Source of the DNA: Planctomycetaceae bacterium | GTDB lineage: Bacteria; Planctomycetota; Planctomycetia; Planctomycetales; Planctomycetaceae | Assembly (NCBI GenBank): GCA_003445035.1 | Contig: DLVV01000119.1 | Location: 497 to 21,290 of the forward strand | Direction of reading: 5' to 3' | Length of the DNA stretch: 20,794 nucleotides | Part shown: piece by piece, positions 1 through 7,049 of the stretch | Layout of the letters: each line of letters begins with the position of its first letter | Position numbering within the stretch: the stretch's first letter is position 1 | Program-made: the position numbers and the translations under genes | The notes under the pieces: model-generated | Seen by the model: the letters and a program-made list of their open reading frames with translations, nothing else | The model's database searches: none | What the model was told of the DNA's origin: nothing

Positions 1-387
1 GCAGCGAGGTTCTGCCATCCCGTCAATGGTCTTCCAGGGAGGATAGTCCTGGTGCCAGGTCCAGGCCCCCCCCTGCCCCATTCCCATCTTGGGATTGATC
101 CGGCTCTGGTGCAGGTAGATCTCGTCTTCGAGAATCTGGCCAACGGGTGAAACGAGATCCGGCGACGAAGCCAGTTGGCCGAACGGTTCGGAAAACTGAT
201 GGGCGCCAAAGACCAACCGCGGTGCCACACCATCGGATTCCTCGCGAATGACTTCCGGGCCGCGACGCTCGAGCACTGTGGTGAGTGACTCCTGGAGTTC
301 GCAGGTGCGTGTTGCCTCCAGAAGACCAGGGAAAAACAGAAACCCCCGTTCGTGGAATTCATCCAGTTGTGACTCGGTCAGTGACAT
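1..387 (-). CDS. Phytanoyl-CoA dioxygenase (PhyH/EctD-like) family protein, C-terminus cut off by the window edge
   Basis: The reverse-strand frame from the ATG at 387 runs open to base 1 and gives 129 N-terminal residues. It starts MSLTESQLDEFHERGFLFFP, the typical PhyH opening in which a helix leads into 'GF/Y...pgll'. Further on, 'HQSRINPK' (93-100) and 'WTWHQDYPPW' (109-118) match the 2-oxoglutarate and iron-binding core. H112 and D114 are the HxD part of the HxD...H iron triad. The second His and the 2-oxoglutarate Arg would lie beyond the window. The family consists of cytosolic Fe(II)/2-oxoglutarate oxygenases that hydroxylate varied small molecules, so the substrate cannot be told; ectoine hydroxylase is only the best-known relative. 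The start lies 30 bp after the stop of the Gfo/Idh/MocA gene, so the two are probably co-transcribed. Confidence 0.85.
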   Translation of the reverse strand, partial: MSLTESQLDEFHERGFLFFPGLLEATRTCELQESLTTVLERRGPEVIREESDGVAPRLVFGAHQFSEPFGQLASSPDLVSPVGQILEDEIYLHQSRINPKMGMGQGGAWTWHQDYPPWKTIDGMAEPRC

Positions 388-417
388 GGGCGGCCGGCAG
401 GGTAAAGGAGGACGGTG

Positions 418-1464
418 TTAGGAGGTCAGTTTGACCGGCTGCCGGGTCTGAATCGATTCCAGTACCGCGTGAGCAACGGCGAGACTTCGTGTGGCGTCGC
501 GTGCGTCGATCAGGGGCTGGGCGTTACCCCGGATGACTTCACAGAAGTGTTCGAGTTGTGCCTCGAGAGGGTCTCGCGAGGCGATCTCCTGTGCGTGTTG
601 CGTCAGGGGATGTTGCCAGCCGACGGCATCAGGGTCGTCGTGTCGCCAGATGTCCAGTCGCGGAAAGGCCAGTCCGCCTTCGGTGCCCAGGAAGAAATAG
701 CAGTTTTCCGGGGACTCGAAATAGAGCGGGTTTTCGTGGGTCGTGGCTTCGTAGGACCACGGGGCCGGCGTGCTGTCACAGGCCAGCAGCGTGGCGATCA
801 CGCCCGATTGGAGTGAAAGCGAGATGCTGACCGAATCTTCGACTTCAAGCTGTCGCGTCTGCGAACTGGCCTGGGCGAAGACCCGGTCGATCTCGCCACA
901 GAGAAAGCGAAGCGTGTCCAGTTCATGGATCAGGTTGATCAGTACAGGTCCGCCGCCGGGCCGGCGAGAACGCCAGTCGACGTCGAAGTACTCGTCGGGT
1001 TTCTTCAGAGCCCACAGCAGCGAGGCGGCGACCAGGTCGCCGATGGCTCGGTCATCCAGCAACTGTTTCGTCTGGCGGATGGCCGTGCTGTGACGGCGGT
1101 GGTGGCCAACCAGGACTGGAACCCCCGCCTGTTCGGCTGCTTCGACGATGGCGTGAGCTCCGTCGAGCGTGTCGGAAATCGGTTTCTCGACCAGGACGGG
1201 CACTCCACGAGTGAGGCAAACCGATGCCAGTGTGCCGTGGGAAGCGTTCGGCGTGGCGATGATCACGCCGTCCAGTTCCTGCTGTTGCAGCAGGTTTTCG
1301 CTGTCGGTGTAAAAGCCGGTGTTGAATTCGGTCGCCACATCCTGGCATTTCGGGTCACTGTCGCAGATGCCGACCAGCGAGCAGGACGGGGCTTCGACGA
1401 TCCTCTGGGCATGCGATCGACCGACCACTCCAGCGCCAATCACGGCCAGTCGCAAGGAAGACAT
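418..1464 (-). CDS. Gfo/Idh/MocA family NAD(P)-dependent oxidoreductase
   Basis: This 348-residue protein has the two-domain layout of the family. The N-terminal Rossmann fold has a GAGVVG dinucleotide loop (10-15), an acidic D35 after the second strand, 'IIATPN' (68-73) and the EKP motif (93-95), whose Lys is the usual catalytic residue. The C-terminal substrate domain includes 'HHRRH' (121-125) and 'INLIHELD' (176-183), where H180 matches the family's active-site His. The reading frame is open 90 codons further upstream, but that extension is not protein-like and overlaps the divergent gene. The ATG at 1464, directly before the Rossmann strand, is therefore chosen. No signal peptide is visible, so the enzyme should be cytosolic. 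These enzymes oxidise or reduce sugars, inositols and sugar acids. The substrate is unknown. It probably forms an operon with the downstream dioxygenase. Confidence 0.9.
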   Translation of the reverse strand: MSSLRLAVIGAGVVGRSHAQRIVEAPSCSLVGICDSDPKCQDVATEFNTGFYTDSENLLQQQELDGVIIATPNASHGTLASVCLTRGVPVLVEKPISDTLDGAHAIVEAAEQAGVPVLVGHHRRHSTAIRQTKQLLDDRAIGDLVAASLLWALKKPDEYFDVDWRSRRPGGGPVLINLIHELDTLRFLCGEIDRVFAQASSQTRQLEVEDSVSISLSLQSGVIATLLACDSTPAPWSYEATTHENPLYFESPENCYFFLGTEGGLAFPRLDIWRHDDPDAVGWQHPLTQHAQEIASRDPLEAQLEHFCEVIRGNAQPLIDARDATRSLAVAHAVLESIQTRQPVKLTS

Positions 1465-1537
1465 TGGGCGTGGCCTTGGGGCGAGTGAAATCGACGTCAG
1501 GGAGGTGAACCGAGCTTGATCATGGCTCAAGGTGATC

Positions 1538-1645
1538 CGGATGTCACGGACATCAACCGGTCGGAGCCTCGTGTCAGCGGATGCCGTTCGCGATACTGTG
1601 GACGGTTCGCAGCCGGGTGGCCGCCACAAGATCTCGGATGTCACG
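1538..1645. promoter_or_regulatory. Divergent intergenic region with a 6-3-6 inverted repeat and an 11-bp direct repeat
   Basis: Between the divergent starts at 1464 and 1650 lies a perfect inverted repeat, GATGTC-ACG-GACATC (1540-1554). The 11-mer CGGATGTCACG occurs at 1538-1548, overlapping the left arm, and again at 1635-1645, just before the start codon of the plus-strand gene. The sequence is seen directly; a role as a regulator-binding site for one or both flanking genes is inference. I see no convincing -35/-10 pair for either direction. Confidence 0.4.
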
Positions 1646-1649
1646 ATCA

Positions 1650-4016
1650 ATGAAACGAATGCTGCTGTCTCTGGTTTTCGTGTTGGCCGTGTTATGCGCG
1701 GGCTTGGCGATTTCTGCCGAGCCGGTGGTTCCACGGGGCCTCACCGCCGCTTTGTCGCAGCCAGTTTCGGCGGCTCCTCGTACGGTCCCGAAAGGCCCGT
1801 CCGACTGGCGTTGGAACGTGAAATCATGCCGCTCGGGATACGGTTACACCGCGTGGTGGGGAGTCAAGAGCCCGAAAGAGATGGCAGCGGCCATCGAATC
1901 CGAGACCCAGGAATGTGTGGCCAAGGGCATCAATACGATCATCTTGGAGACCAGGTACATCCTTGGGGTCCCGGGCGATCGAGATTTCTGGGCCTGCCCG
2001 CCGCTGGGCGAGATGATTCCCAGGGTCCGGAAGTATGTCGACATCGCCCACCGCCACGGACTGAAAGTCATCAGCCATCTCACCGTGTACATTGCCTCTG
2101 ACGACTACGCAGCCCGGCACCCCCGCCAAAGGCAATGGAATGTTGTTACAGGCAAGCCGGCCGCCGGCTATCCCGACACGGGTTTCTGGAAGAACGCGGC
2201 GACCGTCTGCTACAACAACCCGGATTTTCAGGACACGTACCGGAAGTCCCTGAAGCGGCTCCTGGCGCAAACCGGCGTCGACGGCTTCATGGTCGACGAG
2301 GTTCAGTTCATCTCCAGCGCGGTTGATCGCTGGACCTGCGGCTGCACCCACTGTCGCGAGGAATTCACGAAAGATTCCGGGTACGTCCTGCCCAGTGGAG
2401 AGGAAGCGAAAGCCATCCTCGGAGACCACGGCAACGCGATTTTCCGGGCCTGGTTCAAGTGGCGGATCAAGCAAAACGGAGACTTCTATGAGCTGTTGAG
2501 ACGGACGCTGGATGAACAGGAAGGCCGGGACAAGATCCTGTTCGGGTGCTACTCGATGCCGTCGCAGTTCGGCAACGACCTGGAACTGGAGTCCATGTCG
2601 CGGAGCTGGAATCTGATGTTCACCGAGAGCCAGCCCGGATCCCCGCACATGCTCTACTTCTACAACTACCTGTCGGTCATAGCCGACATGAAGTACGCAT
2701 TGGCCGCCGCGGAACACCAGGACACCGGGTTCTTTACGCTGTTCTACAACCAGTCTGCTGGTGCCGAGGCCTTCACCTGGCTGCTGGGGATGTCCCAGGG
2801 AAGCGGCTACTTCTACCAGATGGGCGTGGATCGCTTCAGTCCCCAGTTGACGGCTCTCTCTCTCTGGGAGAAGAAACTGGGTGATCTGCACACCGGCCTG
2901 AAGCCATTGGCAAACGTGGGGGTGCTGTATCCCTCGACGACCCGAACGGTGAGCAATCCGCAGGTGTACATGAATTACTTCGGGTGGTGTAACTCGCTGA
3001 CGGATGGACAGGTCGCCTACAACGTGCTCATGGAGAGAGATCTCACTCCGAGCCGGCTTGGGAGATACGACGTCCTGGTCCTGCCCAACGCCAGTGCATT
3101 GTCCAACTCCCAGACTCGCCAGATCAGGCGATTCGTGAATGCCGGTGGAACACTGATTGCCACCGGCCAGACATCGCTTCATGACGAAACCGGGGCAAGG
3201 CGGTCGGATTTCGGACTCTCGGAGACTCTTGGAGTCAGTTACGTGGGCGATGTGCCGGCTCCCAATACGATCGTGAGTTCTGCCAAGAGTCGTGTTGGGC
3301 AGAGCCTGGGCGAGTCGTTCGTGAATGAAACCAGCCACGTCAAGGTCCGGGCCACATCCGAGGCACTTCGAGTGCTGGCACAGGTCAAAGACGCTGCGGG
3401 GAACCTCAGTCCAAGCGTCACGCTCAATCGCCATGGACACGGTCGCGCGATTCACATCGGGTTCCAGCCGGATGTGAGGTCGGCTGTCGGCAGCGTCGGA
3501 GGAGGCGTTCATCCGGGGAAGATCTTCACGGATCCACGGGTTCCCGAGTGTTCACGCTTGCTGACGAAGCTGGTGCGAAGTGAGTGCAACAGCCCGGCAA
3601 TCGTGGCCGAGAACATTCCTCCAGGGGTCGTCGTGCAGGGTTACACCCATTCGGCCGGAACTCAGCCAGGGACGTTTGTGACCCTGATGAACTGCATCGG
3701 TGGGCGTCTGACACGGCCGCGTACCAGGATTCCCGCCGATTACAGCACGTCTTATCCGTCGGTGCTGGATCGCGTGGCAAAGGGCCGGCAGATGCGGTTG
3801 CTGGTGACAGCCGACAACGTCAACGCGGTGTACCTTGTCTCGCCGGACTTCGACGAAGCGGTGCAGTTGGATTTCACGAGAAAACCGGGTGGCCAGGTTG
3901 TCGTCAGGATTCCCGGACTGGCGAGATTTGAGATTCTTTATCTGAATCGCGGACGCCGCGACGTCATCAGGGAGACGTACAAGTCCGTGGTGAGATCATT
4001 CCCCAAGGTGAGATGA
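1650..4016 (+). CDS. Secreted glycoside hydrolase-like protein (GHL6 / beta-galactosidase-like TIM barrel with GH42-type trimerisation domain)
   Basis: This protein has about 788 residues. It starts with a clear signal peptide (MKRMLLSLVFVLAVLCAGLAISA), so it is exported. An upstream in-frame ATG at 1638 is equally possible; no Shine-Dalgarno decides. The N-terminal half looks like a TIM barrel: 'GINTIILETR', then a strand ending 'HGLKVISHLTVY', then 'GVDGFMVDEVQF' with D216/E217 where retaining clan GH-A-like relatives carry catalytic acids. A Cys cluster 'WTCGCTHC' (C230, C232, C235) follows, as in GH42-like proteins that bind a structural metal there. From about residue 472, 'YDVLVLPNASALS...FVNAGGTLIATG' is the class I amidotransferase-like fold of the GH42 middle domain. 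The C-terminus is beta-rich. The family is poorly characterised, so the substrate is unknown. The stop overlaps the next start (ATGA), suggesting translational coupling with the M81 gene. Confidence 0.75.
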   Translation: MKRMLLSLVFVLAVLCAGLAISAEPVVPRGLTAALSQPVSAAPRTVPKGPSDWRWNVKSCRSGYGYTAWWGVKSPKEMAAAIESETQECVAKGINTIILETRYILGVPGDRDFWACPPLGEMIPRVRKYVDIAHRHGLKVISHLTVYIASDDYAARHPRQRQWNVVTGKPAAGYPDTGFWKNAATVCYNNPDFQDTYRKSLKRLLAQTGVDGFMVDEVQFISSAVDRWTCGCTHCREEFTKDSGYVLPSGEEAKAILGDHGNAIFRAWFKWRIKQNGDFYELLRRTLDEQEGRDKILFGCYSMPSQFGNDLELESMSRSWNLMFTESQPGSPHMLYFYNYLSVIADMKYALAAAEHQDTGFFTLFYNQSAGAEAFTWLLGMSQGSGYFYQMGVDRFSPQLTALSLWEKKLGDLHTGLKPLANVGVLYPSTTRTVSNPQVYMNYFGWCNSLTDGQVAYNVLMERDLTPSRLGRYDVLVLPNASALSNSQTRQIRRFVNAGGTLIATGQTSLHDETGARRSDFGLSETLGVSYVGDVPAPNTIVSSAKSRVGQSLGESFVNETSHVKVRATSEALRVLAQVKDAAGNLSPSVTLNRHGHGRAIHIGFQPDVRSAVGSVGGGVHPGKIFTDPRVPECSRLLTKLVRSECNSPAIVAENIPPGVVVQGYTHSAGTQPGTFVTLMNCIGGRLTRPRTRIPADYSTSYPSVLDRVAKGRQMRLLVTADNVNAVYLVSPDFDEAVQLDFTRKPGGQVVVRIPGLARFEILYLNRGRRDVIRETYKSVVRSFPKVR

Positions 4017-5524
4017 ACATGAGCGGACCAAGACGCCGGATCCTGATTTTCTCGTGCATGCAGGAAGTGTCGTCGTTCAATCCTGTCCCCAGTACGATCG
4101 GGGATTTCAACATTGGACGCGGTCAGCAGTGGCTCGACGACCGACGGTCAATCGATGACGAGATTGGCGGAGCTCTCTCGGTCTTTGAGGCCGAGCAGGA
4201 TATCGAGATGGTGCCCACGATGGGGGCCAAGGCGATCACCTCGGGTGGCATCCTGCAGGCGTCTGACTGGGAATCGCTGCGAGATGATCTGGTTGCGTCC
4301 CTGGAGGCCAACTCGCAGGTCGACGCGGCCTATTTCTGTCTCCATGGAGCCATGTCAGCCGAGGGGGAACCGGATCCGGAAGGGCATTTGCTGGCCGAGG
4401 CCCGGCGGATTCTCGGCAACGACATTCCGTTGGTCGTTTCTCTCGACCTCCATGGCATCCTGACCGATCGCATGATCAGCCACAGTGACGCCATCGTGCT
4501 CTACCACACCTACCCTCATGTCGATATGGGGACCACCGGTGAGCGTGCCGCGCGGTTGTTACTGAGGATTCTTCGCGGTGAGGTGAGCCCGGTGACGGCT
4601 CGCGTGAAGATTCCGGCCCTGGTGCGGGGGGATGAACTGATCACCGGGTCCGGGCTGTTTGGCGAATGCATTCGCCTTTGCCAGGAGATCGAATCATCTT
4701 CAACGGGCCTGGCTGCCGGGATGATGATCGGCAATCCCTTCACGGATGTGCCCGACTTGAGAACCAACAGTCTCGTCGTGACCGACGGGGACGTGGAAAC
4801 GGCCGAAAAACTGGCCGGTCAACTGGCCGAGTTGTTCTGGCAGCATCACGAGGCGATGCAGGTCCCGCTGCTGTCGCTGGCGGAGTCGGTCGAACAGGCC
4901 CTTGGTGCCGAGGGGACGGTTGTCCTGACCGATGCGGCCGATGCGACGAGTTCGGGGGCTTCCGGCGACAGCAACGCTGTCGTGGCCGCATTGCTGGAAG
5001 CCGGCTTTTCGGGAACGGTGCTGTCGCCGGTTGTCGATCCGCCGGCTGTGCTGGCTGCCCAGGCTGCCGGGATTGGGGGTGAGGTCGTGATCAGCCTGGG
5101 AGGGAGCCAGGATCCCGGTCGGTTCACACCGCTGTCAGTCAGCGGTACGGTTCGTTTGCTCTCTGACGGCAATTTCCGCAGCGAGACGTTTGGCCAGCAT
5201 TGGCGTGCGGGAGATTCGGCCGTCATCGAGTCGGGCAATGTCACCTGGGTCGTCACCACGCGGCCAGTCAGTCTGTTTGACCGATCGCTGTTCTATGCTC
5301 ACGGCTGCGATCCCCGCCGATTTGATGCCGTGGTCGTAAAATCGCCTCACTGTGAGCCTCACATGTTTGCTGACTGGTGTGGCCTGATGCTGAACGTGGA
5401 TGCTCCCGGGGCGACCAGCGCCAACTTGTGCAGTCTTGGTCACACCCTGGCTCCGCGACCGATATTTCCGCTGGATGGCGAGGTCCGATTTGAGCCACGG
5501 GCCGAGATTTATCCGATCGCCTGA
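4013..5524 (+). CDS. M81 family metallopeptidase (MlrC-like, DUF1485)
   Basis: The 503-residue length is normal for the family. No signal peptide is present, so it is expected in the cytosol. The N-terminal M81 domain shows the conserved metal-site blocks: E18 in a 'QEVSSFNP' loop, H111 in 'LHGAMSAEGEPDPEG', D145 and H147 in 'SLDLHG', and H169/D171 in 'YHTYPHVDMGTTGERAA'. The C-terminal MlrC domain has the Gly-rich 'SGASGDSNAVVAALLEAG' and 'VVVKSPHCEPHMF...VDAPGATS'. The founding member, MlrC, cleaves linearised microcystin; most relatives have unknown substrates and often sit in catabolic or transport clusters. The usual 'HETN' opening reads 'QEVS' here, a His-to-Gln change with the Glu kept. 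The ATG at 4013 overlaps the upstream stop by 4 bp; an ATG at 4019 is the alternative. A strong hairpin follows the stop. Confidence 0.88.
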   Translation: MNMSGPRRRILIFSCMQEVSSFNPVPSTIGDFNIGRGQQWLDDRRSIDDEIGGALSVFEAEQDIEMVPTMGAKAITSGGILQASDWESLRDDLVASLEANSQVDAAYFCLHGAMSAEGEPDPEGHLLAEARRILGNDIPLVVSLDLHGILTDRMISHSDAIVLYHTYPHVDMGTTGERAARLLLRILRGEVSPVTARVKIPALVRGDELITGSGLFGECIRLCQEIESSSTGLAAGMMIGNPFTDVPDLRTNSLVVTDGDVETAEKLAGQLAELFWQHHEAMQVPLLSLAESVEQALGAEGTVVLTDAADATSSGASGDSNAVVAALLEAGFSGTVLSPVVDPPAVLAAQAAGIGGEVVISLGGSQDPGRFTPLSVSGTVRLLSDGNFRSETFGQHWRAGDSAVIESGNVTWVVTTRPVSLFDRSLFYAHGCDPRRFDAVVVKSPHCEPHMFADWCGLMLNVDAPGATSANLCSLGHTLAPRPIFPLDGEVRFEPRAEIYPIA

Positions 5525-5526
5525 AA

Positions 5527-5554
5527 TCCCCTTCCGCTGAATGGCGGGCGGGGA
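5527..5554 (+). terminator. Strong hairpin just after the M81 gene, probable transcript end
   Basis: Three bases after the TGA, TCCCC-TT-CCGC, a TGAATG loop, then GCGG-GC-GGGGA form a stem of about 11 bp with one mismatch and one G-U pair. No U-run follows, so it is not a textbook intrinsic terminator. It could instead be a 3'-end stabiliser or part of a Rho-dependent end. Confidence 0.5.
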
Positions 5555-5819
5555 ATCAACAATGCTGCTGGTGTTGATGCCGAGCCGTGTTGTCGTCACG
5601 GTGAACTGGTGAGATCAGTTCAGGGGGGAAACGGAGTGGACACACACGATCATGGCCCGAAACTGAGCGTCACAAGACCACGGGCAGTGAAACCCAAACA
5701 GCCACCAGGCTCTTGTCCGGTGGAACCTCAGTCGTATTCTCCGGCCGGGCCTGGGCCGTTGAGAAATCTCGCAGCCGTGACGAGTCACCCTCGTGTTGCT
5801 GCGGTGGAGGCTGTGTCTT
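5555..5819. other. Convergent intergenic spacer, no gene seen
   Basis: This is the space between the 3' ends of the M81 gene (plus) and the unknown secreted protein (minus). A short GTG-started frame begins at 5609 but runs into the 3' end of the minus gene and has no domain-like composition. No repeat, tRNA or convincing second terminator is seen. Confidence 0.5.
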
Positions 5820-6824
5820 TCAGCGTGTCAGTTTCCAACCCGTCGGGCTGACTTCCAGTCCGGTGTGGCCGGCATAGCGGTCGTAGACCTTCTCCATTTC
5901 GGCGATGGAGTCGAAATAGCCGACGATGAATGCCGCCTGAAAATGTCCGCCGGCCTTGACCGGGCGTCCGCCGAATTCGTGGATCATACAGACGTAGTTT
6001 CGCTGGTGGCACCATGCCTCGTGGACGACCGAAGGGTCAAGTGTCATCCCTGCCAGCCAGGGACCGGGTTTGCCGGTCGAACGGTTGCGGAGACGGTAGG
6101 CCCGGATGAACCGCTTTGGCGGTTTGTTCTTGTCGCGTCGGTAGTTGAATTTTTCGTCGGGTGCGAAGTTCTGGAAGAACTCGCGAGCGGGGATGCGACC
6201 GTGATAACTGAGATAGATCTCGCTGAACGAGTCGCCCTGGTTGTGCTTGATGTGTCCGGGCATGTCGAGCCGGAGAAACATCGCATCACTGGAGTTCACA
6301 GCGTCGATGCGGTCCATCGAAACGAAATACCGTGTGCCGGCGGGAAAGACAATCCGCTGGGTCCACAGTGAGCCGGTCTTTTTGCCCGGCGCGGCGGTCC
6401 GGTAACGGAATGTCTGTTCGATGGCGACGAAGTCTTTTCCACGAATCACTCGCGGGGCGAGCGTTTTTGCCTGGGTGCAGATCTGGGGGCCCTCGATGCT
6501 CCGCTTGGGGGTTTTCCCGTGGTAGTCGTTACCGAAGCGGTAAATGAGTTCCTTGTTGAGCCGGTCACGGTAGGCCTTGTCGCTGCCGGGTTCCATGATC
6601 CAGTCGGCGATGTCGAGTCCGTAGCCCGCATCACGGAACCCGGTTTTTCTGTCCAGGAATGTCTGTCGATAAACCCCGCTGACGTACCCCGTCTTGCGGA
6701 TTGCTGCCTCGAGATGGGGTGTGGTGATGGTGATCTGCTGGGGGCTGTCTTTGACCGTGTAGTCGTTCGCGACGGCGACCGACTGGGCGAAGACGACAGC
6801 GAGCAGGCCGATGGACAGCTTCAT
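5820..6824 (-). CDS. Secreted protein of unknown function, possibly with a mutarotase-like beta-sandwich
   Basis: I do not recognise the family. The ATG at 6824 gives 334 residues with a clear signal peptide (MKLSIGLLAVVFAQSVAVAN), so export to the periplasm or beyond is likely. The frame is open 26 codons further upstream, but those residues would bury the signal peptide. The mature start 'QQITITTPHLEAAIRKTGYVSGV' resembles the first strands of galactose-mutarotase-like sandwich domains attached to sugar-active enzymes ('itletpyl.a.i....G.v.'). The rest is rich in aromatic and basic residues ('FPAGTRYFVSMDRIDAVNSS', 'HEAWCHQRNYVCMIHEFGG'), with two Cys in the latter stretch that could pair. 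It is divergent from the PQQ-like protein. A carbohydrate-related role is inferred from fold resemblance and neighbourhood only. Confidence 0.6.
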   Translation of the reverse strand: MKLSIGLLAVVFAQSVAVANDYTVKDSPQQITITTPHLEAAIRKTGYVSGVYRQTFLDRKTGFRDAGYGLDIADWIMEPGSDKAYRDRLNKELIYRFGNDYHGKTPKRSIEGPQICTQAKTLAPRVIRGKDFVAIEQTFRYRTAAPGKKTGSLWTQRIVFPAGTRYFVSMDRIDAVNSSDAMFLRLDMPGHIKHNQGDSFSEIYLSYHGRIPAREFFQNFAPDEKFNYRRDKNKPPKRFIRAYRLRNRSTGKPGPWLAGMTLDPSVVHEAWCHQRNYVCMIHEFGGRPVKAGGHFQAAFIVGYFDSIAEMEKVYDRYAGHTGLEVSPTGWKLTR

Positions 6825-7049
6825 GGGGAGATTCCGGAAAACGAGTGTGTGCCGTTCCTGGAGCGTAACTGGTAGTGGAAATGAGGGGGCCAGCCGGGTC
6901 AACTGTTCCGGTGGACATGCTCAATCTGCGGTGAGTTCGAGAACGAATTGATCGGTACGTTTGCAGACGATCCGGTCGAATGGACATCATGTGGCAGACC
7001 GATCAGGATCATCCGGTCGTGTCGACTGGAACAATTTGGGAGAACACAG
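6825..7049. promoter_or_regulatory. Divergent promoter region with a 9-bp direct repeat
   Basis: The two flanking secreted-protein genes are transcribed away from each other, so promoters for both must lie here or nearby. ATCCGGTCG occurs at 6970-6978 and again at 7011-7019, 41 bp apart, which is close to four helical turns. The small palindrome GTTCGAGAAC is also present. The exact sequence is seen; the regulatory role is weak inference. Confidence 0.25.

Noticed and set aside
1824..3512. Long open frame on the minus strand (about 560 codons)
   Set aside because: It lies wholly opposite the GHL6-like gene; its composition is His/Gln/Arg-rich with no domain pattern, as expected for the antisense of a high-GC gene.
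5609..5851. Short GTG-started plus-strand frame after the M81 gene
   Set aside because: It has no ribosome-binding site, its composition is low-information, and it runs into the convergent gene.
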